From CAZUVM01 sp964623885 (lineage in GTDB: Bacteria; Verrucomicrobiota; Verrucomicrobiia; Limisphaerales; UBA8199), in NCBI GenBank assembly GCA_964623885.1, contig CAZUVM010000165.1:1-36409 (forward strand): 36,409 nucleotides of DNA, given 5' to 3'. The position numbers and the translations under genes were made by a program. Below are positions 34,017-36,409 of this stretch, one piece after another; positions within the stretch are counted from its first letter, which is position 1, and the number at the start of each line of letters is the position of its first letter. The notes under the pieces were generated by a model. It searched no databases. It worked only from the letters and a program-made list of their open reading frames with translations, and had not been told where the DNA came from.

Positions 34017-34598
34017 CTAAAGTTTAACCAGGTAACCTGATATATCGAACAACACTTCCACCGGCTTTTGGCCGGCGTCAATAGTATGGACTATTTTTTT
34101 GTTGTAGAAATTAAGGACCGGCTTGCTCTCCTCCTCGTAAGTCTTGAGGCGGTTGCGGATGACGTCCAGATTGGCGTCGTCGAGCCGATTTTCCTTCAAC
34201 GCCCGGCGCTGAAGCCGTCGGACGAGGGCATCACTGCGTTTGCATCGAAGGTTGAAGACCGCCACCACATCGAGCGTGTCCTGAAGCATCTCAGCCTGGT
34301 GAACGTTCCGCGGGATGCCGTCGAGCACCAGCGTATCCTCCTGGGGGTGAAAACGGCTTGCCTTCATGCTGGTCTCGATAAAATGGTGCCAAAGTTGCAC
34401 GGTCGGAGCATCGGGAACAAGCTCCCCACGGCTGGAATAATCCAGGAAAACGCGGCCCACTTCGGTGTCCGGCTTGAGGCTTCGAAAAACATCTCCGCAG
34501 GCACAATGAAAAAAGCCCGGCACCAGGCCCAGGATTTTGCCCTGCGTGCCCTTGCCCGCGCCCGGCGCTCCGAATAACAGAATCGTTCGATAATGCAT
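34017..34598 (-). CDS. Adenylate kinase-family nucleoside monophosphate kinase, short LID
   Basis: A 193-residue P-loop kinase of the adenylate kinase family, with the P-loop FGAPGAGKGTQGK at 9-21, LDGIPRN in place of LDGFPR, and the arginine-rich RRLQRRALKENRLDDANLDVIRNRLKTY segment. There is no long LID with a zinc site, as in UMP/CMP kinases and short adenylate kinases. In the NMP-binding part the usual HISTGD reads HCACGDVFR: the Thr that touches the base in adenylate kinase is Cys here. The substrate (AMP, UMP or CMP) is therefore uncertain. First gene of a run with the zinc-ribbon protein and fmt. Confidence 0.87.
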   Translation of the reverse strand: MHYRTILLFGAPGAGKGTQGKILGLVPGFFHCACGDVFRSLKPDTEVGRVFLDYSSRGELVPDAPTVQLWHHFIETSMKASRFHPQEDTLVLDGIPRNVHQAEMLQDTLDVVAVFNLRCKRSDALVRRLQRRALKENRLDDANLDVIRNRLKTYEEESKPVLNFYNKKIVHTIDAGQKPVEVLFDISGYLVKL

Positions 34599-34739
34599 AA
34601 CGCTCCACCGCGGCCTTAACCAGATTGCCGCCTACACTTTTGCATGACTTCCGCGCTTTTCAAACCGGAGTGGATACCTCCAGGTTTGCCCACCTGAACT
34701 TCCCTGGTTCGCTTCGCATTCCTCCCGCCAAGCGGCGGC

Positions 34740-35738
34740 CTAGCTCTTTTCCTCAGCCGGCTTGTACTGCAGCCGAATCTCCTGAATCTCCTGGAATGGG
34801 ACCAGCACCTCTTCGGTGGCAGGGCCGCGTTGGATCTGCAGATGCATGTCGTTTGCCGCAATCCGGCTGATACGTCGGCTCTCGTATTCGCCGCGGGATG
34901 ACTTGATGATGAGCACCATGTCGCGATCGGCATCGCGCCGCACGACACCAAAGAAGCCAGGGAATTTGGTTTCAATGAACCGCCGGTTGAACGTGAACTG
35001 CCCACGCTTGAAAATCTGAGGTTCGGGCACCGTTGGTTTTTTGGCCGACTGGGTATCGGTGTGGAGTTTCAGGCTACTGGGATGCGCCGCGCCATCCGCG
35101 TGCATGGGGTTTACGTCAGGTTCCGCTGCAGCCGCTGCCGCAGCGGCTGCGGCTTCAGCCGCCTCCGTTTCATCCGCAACTTCCACGGCCGGCGCGCTGG
35201 ACTGCACCCTCGTAGGCATGGACAAAAACACTATCGGCGACAGCAGGCCCAGCACCGGAATAGCCGCCAGGCCCGCCACCAGGGCCGGCGGCTGCGCCCG
35301 GAAGCGAGCGACCTCGTACCCTGCATAAATGTTAGCCCCGTAAAGCAATAGCATCAGGAATACTCCTAAACTGGACGAAAACATCGCGCCGAAAAGTGAT
35401 TGCGCTACCGGCCGCGCCAACCGCTGCGGCTGACGTATGTCCGGTTGCGTTTTCTTAATTTTCTCCTCCGGCTTGATTTCAATGAAAGGCTCGACGTACG
35501 GCTCCATCTTCTGGTTTTTGGTGAAATTCTTCAAGTCCTCCTGCGAAAAACTGGCCCAGGGAACCCGTTGGTATTGCCCATCGCCGATCTTGATTTGTAC
35601 CCCCTGGTCGTTGGCCGTGGGAGAAAGCACTTCACCTTCAAGGGTTTCGCCGGTGGTCAGCTTAAAGGTGTCCGCGCGCAGGCTGCCCGCCAGCCATAAA
35701 CCGGCCAAAAGAACCAGTGTGACGTAGAGTCTGCGCAC
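34740..35738 (-). CDS. Membrane protein with N-terminal beta domain and polyalanine linker
   Basis: A 332-residue protein from a GTG at 35738. The signal peptide spans 1-22, followed by FKLTTGETLEGEVLSP and QRVPWASFSQEDL, a short beta-rich domain often found in verrucomicrobial proteins. Two membrane segments lie at about 121-143 and 151-173. A linker at about 190-210 is Glu/Ala-rich with a long alanine run (193-205). The C-terminal region from about 235 is again beta-like, with SRRISRIAANDMHLQI and VPFQEIQEIRL repeating the pattern of the N-terminal domain. Function unknown. It stands alone between the NMP kinase operon and the divergent phosphatase gene. Confidence 0.8.
   Translation of the reverse strand: MRRLYVTLVLLAGLWLAGSLRADTFKLTTGETLEGEVLSPTANDQGVQIKIGDGQYQRVPWASFSQEDLKNFTKNQKMEPYVEPFIEIKPEEKIKKTQPDIRQPQRLARPVAQSLFGAMFSSSLGVFLMLLLYGANIYAGYEVARFRAQPPALVAGLAAIPVLGLLSPIVFLSMPTRVQSSAPAVEVADETEAAEAAAAAAAAAAEPDVNPMHADGAAHPSSLKLHTDTQSAKKPTVPEPQIFKRGQFTFNRRFIETKFPGFFGVVRRDADRDMVLIIKSSRGEYESRRISRIAANDMHLQIQRGPATEEVLVPFQEIQEIRLQYKPAEEKS
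35128..35150. repeat. 23-base palindrome in the polyalanine coding stretch
   Basis: Eleven-base arms meet at a single C at 35139 and are perfectly complementary: 35128-35138 is the reverse complement of 35140-35150, all alanine codons (GCx) on the minus strand. The stretch could fold into a strong hairpin in DNA or mRNA and may be prone to slippage. Confidence 0.8.
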
Positions 35739-35797
35739 GCCGCTGGGATAACAAATCGACCGGGCTAAAGGAACTAAAAAATGAGCAATCGGGAAAC

Positions 35798-35826
35798 TTG
35801 CGCGTAAGTCCTTATCATGTTAGACT
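35798..35826 (+). promoter_or_regulatory. Weak candidate promoter for the exported phosphatase
   Basis: TTGCGC at 35798-35803 and TAGACT are 17 bases apart, ending about 20 bases before the ATG at 35847. The fit to sigma-70 boxes is poor (three of six and four of six), so this is only a suggestion based on position in the divergent gap. Confidence 0.2.
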
Positions 35827-35846
35827 GGCCGCCGTTTTAGAGCCAA

Positions 35847-36409
35847 ATGAGCACCCACCTGCGCCGTCTGATCGTAGCTTTCCTGCTAAGCTGTTCCGCT
35901 GCTGCTGTCACCGCCGGACCGCGCGGTGCGCCAGCGCGGGAGGGAATTCTGAACTTCGGCAAAGTGAGCGATACCCTCTATCGTGGCGCGCAGCCGGACA
36001 CGAACGGCATCAACAATCTTAAAAAGCTGGGCATCAAGACTATCATCAGCCTGCGGCAACCCGGCACCACCTGGACGGCAGAAGCCGCGGCAGCTCAAGC
36101 GGCAGGATTGGTATACACCAATTTTCCGATGAGCGGGATGGGCAAACCAAAAGCCGAGCAGGTCCGAATGATTCTGGCAACCATCGACAGCCTCCCTGGA
36201 CCGGTATTTGTGCACTGCGCCCACGGGTGCGACCGCACCGGCACCATTGTCGCCTGCTATCGCATTCAGCATGACAAATGGACCACTGCCTCCGCGCAGG
36301 AAGAAGCGGACCACTATGGCATGTCCGGGTTCGAACGCGGAATGCGCATCTACATCACCGAATTCGGCAAGGTCGCTCCGCTAGGAGTCGAAAAAATCGC
36401 CGACGCTAA
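35847..36409 (+). CDS. Exported Cys-dependent protein phosphatase (dual-specificity type), truncated at the window end
   Basis: The frame is open for 187 codons from the ATG at 35847 to the last base with no stop, so the C terminus is outside. A signal peptide covers about 1-24; the L-L-S-C in it could be a weak lipobox. Then FGKVSDTLYRGAQPD and LGIKTIISLRQPG lead to the active site VHCAHGCDRTGTIVACYR near residues 123-140, the HCxxGxxRT loop of tyrosine and dual-specificity phosphatases with nucleophile Cys125. An Asp general acid is not obvious in the loop before it. It would act outside the cytoplasm on phosphorylated protein, lipid or inositol phosphate. It is divergent from the polyalanine membrane protein gene. 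Confidence 0.88.
   Translation, partial: MSTHLRRLIVAFLLSCSAAAVTAGPRGAPAREGILNFGKVSDTLYRGAQPDTNGINNLKKLGIKTIISLRQPGTTWTAEAAAAQAAGLVYTNFPMSGMGKPKAEQVRMILATIDSLPGPVFVHCAHGCDRTGTIVACYRIQHDKWTTASAQEEADHYGMSGFERGMRIYITEFGKVAPLGVEKIADA

Noticed and set aside
1..36409. CRISPR arrays, tRNA or rRNA genes, insertion sequences
   Set aside because: Reading through the gaps gave no regularly spaced repeats, cloverleaf patterns or transposase motifs. No computed search was run, so a weak tRNA could have been missed.

Overview
The window looks like chromosomal DNA of a Verrucomicrobiota bacterium, probably a soil or freshwater member of the Pedosphaera/Limisphaerales type. This is inferred from the gene families: a Tat-exported Gfo/Idh/MocA oxidoreductase, an NPCBM/He_PIG GH27 alpha-galactosidase, a DUF1573-rhodanese-MauE/DoxX cluster, a zinc-finger-free ECF sigma module and proteins with PPPLP-type N termini. 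No rRNA gene is present to confirm it. I saw no tRNA, CRISPR array, insertion sequence or phage gene, and no gene-free stretch exceeds 300 bases.

Layout. 1-6084 (minus): the N-terminal part of a GH9-type secreted glycoside hydrolase cut by the window edge, a DUF885 lipoprotein, an OsmC protein, and an ECF sigma / small membrane protein / large membrane protein operon. 6206-10480 (plus): the Tat oxidoreductase and secreted alpha-galactosidase pair, then a membrane protein. 10671-18239 (plus): a three-gene RND efflux operon with one adaptor and two HAE1-type permeases. 18426-18944 (plus): a PAT-like GNAT acetyltransferase. 18957-23489 (minus): sensor kinase, ribokinase, nicotinate phosphoribosyltransferase and ispD in tandem. 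23611-28473 (plus): an FAD monooxygenase, then DUF1573, membrane-anchored rhodanese, MauE/DoxX membrane protein and M20 peptidase. 28515-34598 (minus): amidohydrolase, a 56-residue DUF1328 protein, an LTA-synthase-like enzyme, an O-methyltransferase, fmt, a zinc-ribbon protein and a short-LID NMP kinase. 34740-35738 (minus): a membrane protein with a polyalanine linker. 35847-36409 (plus): an exported Cys-dependent phosphatase running off the window.

How they fit together. The 5' third supports polysaccharide breakdown (GH9-like, GH27, a neighbouring sugar-type oxidoreductase) with its own sigma module. The middle is multidrug-type efflux. The most system-like unit is DUF1573-rhodanese-MauE/DoxX (24916-27244): three envelope proteins each carrying a paired-cysteine motif, suggesting an extracytoplasmic thiol or sulfur relay. 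Start codons were re-chosen where the longest frame overran a neighbour or lacked a family N terminus. Four genes are easily missed: the two edge-truncated ones, the 56-codon DUF1328 gene and the 77-codon zinc-ribbon gene.
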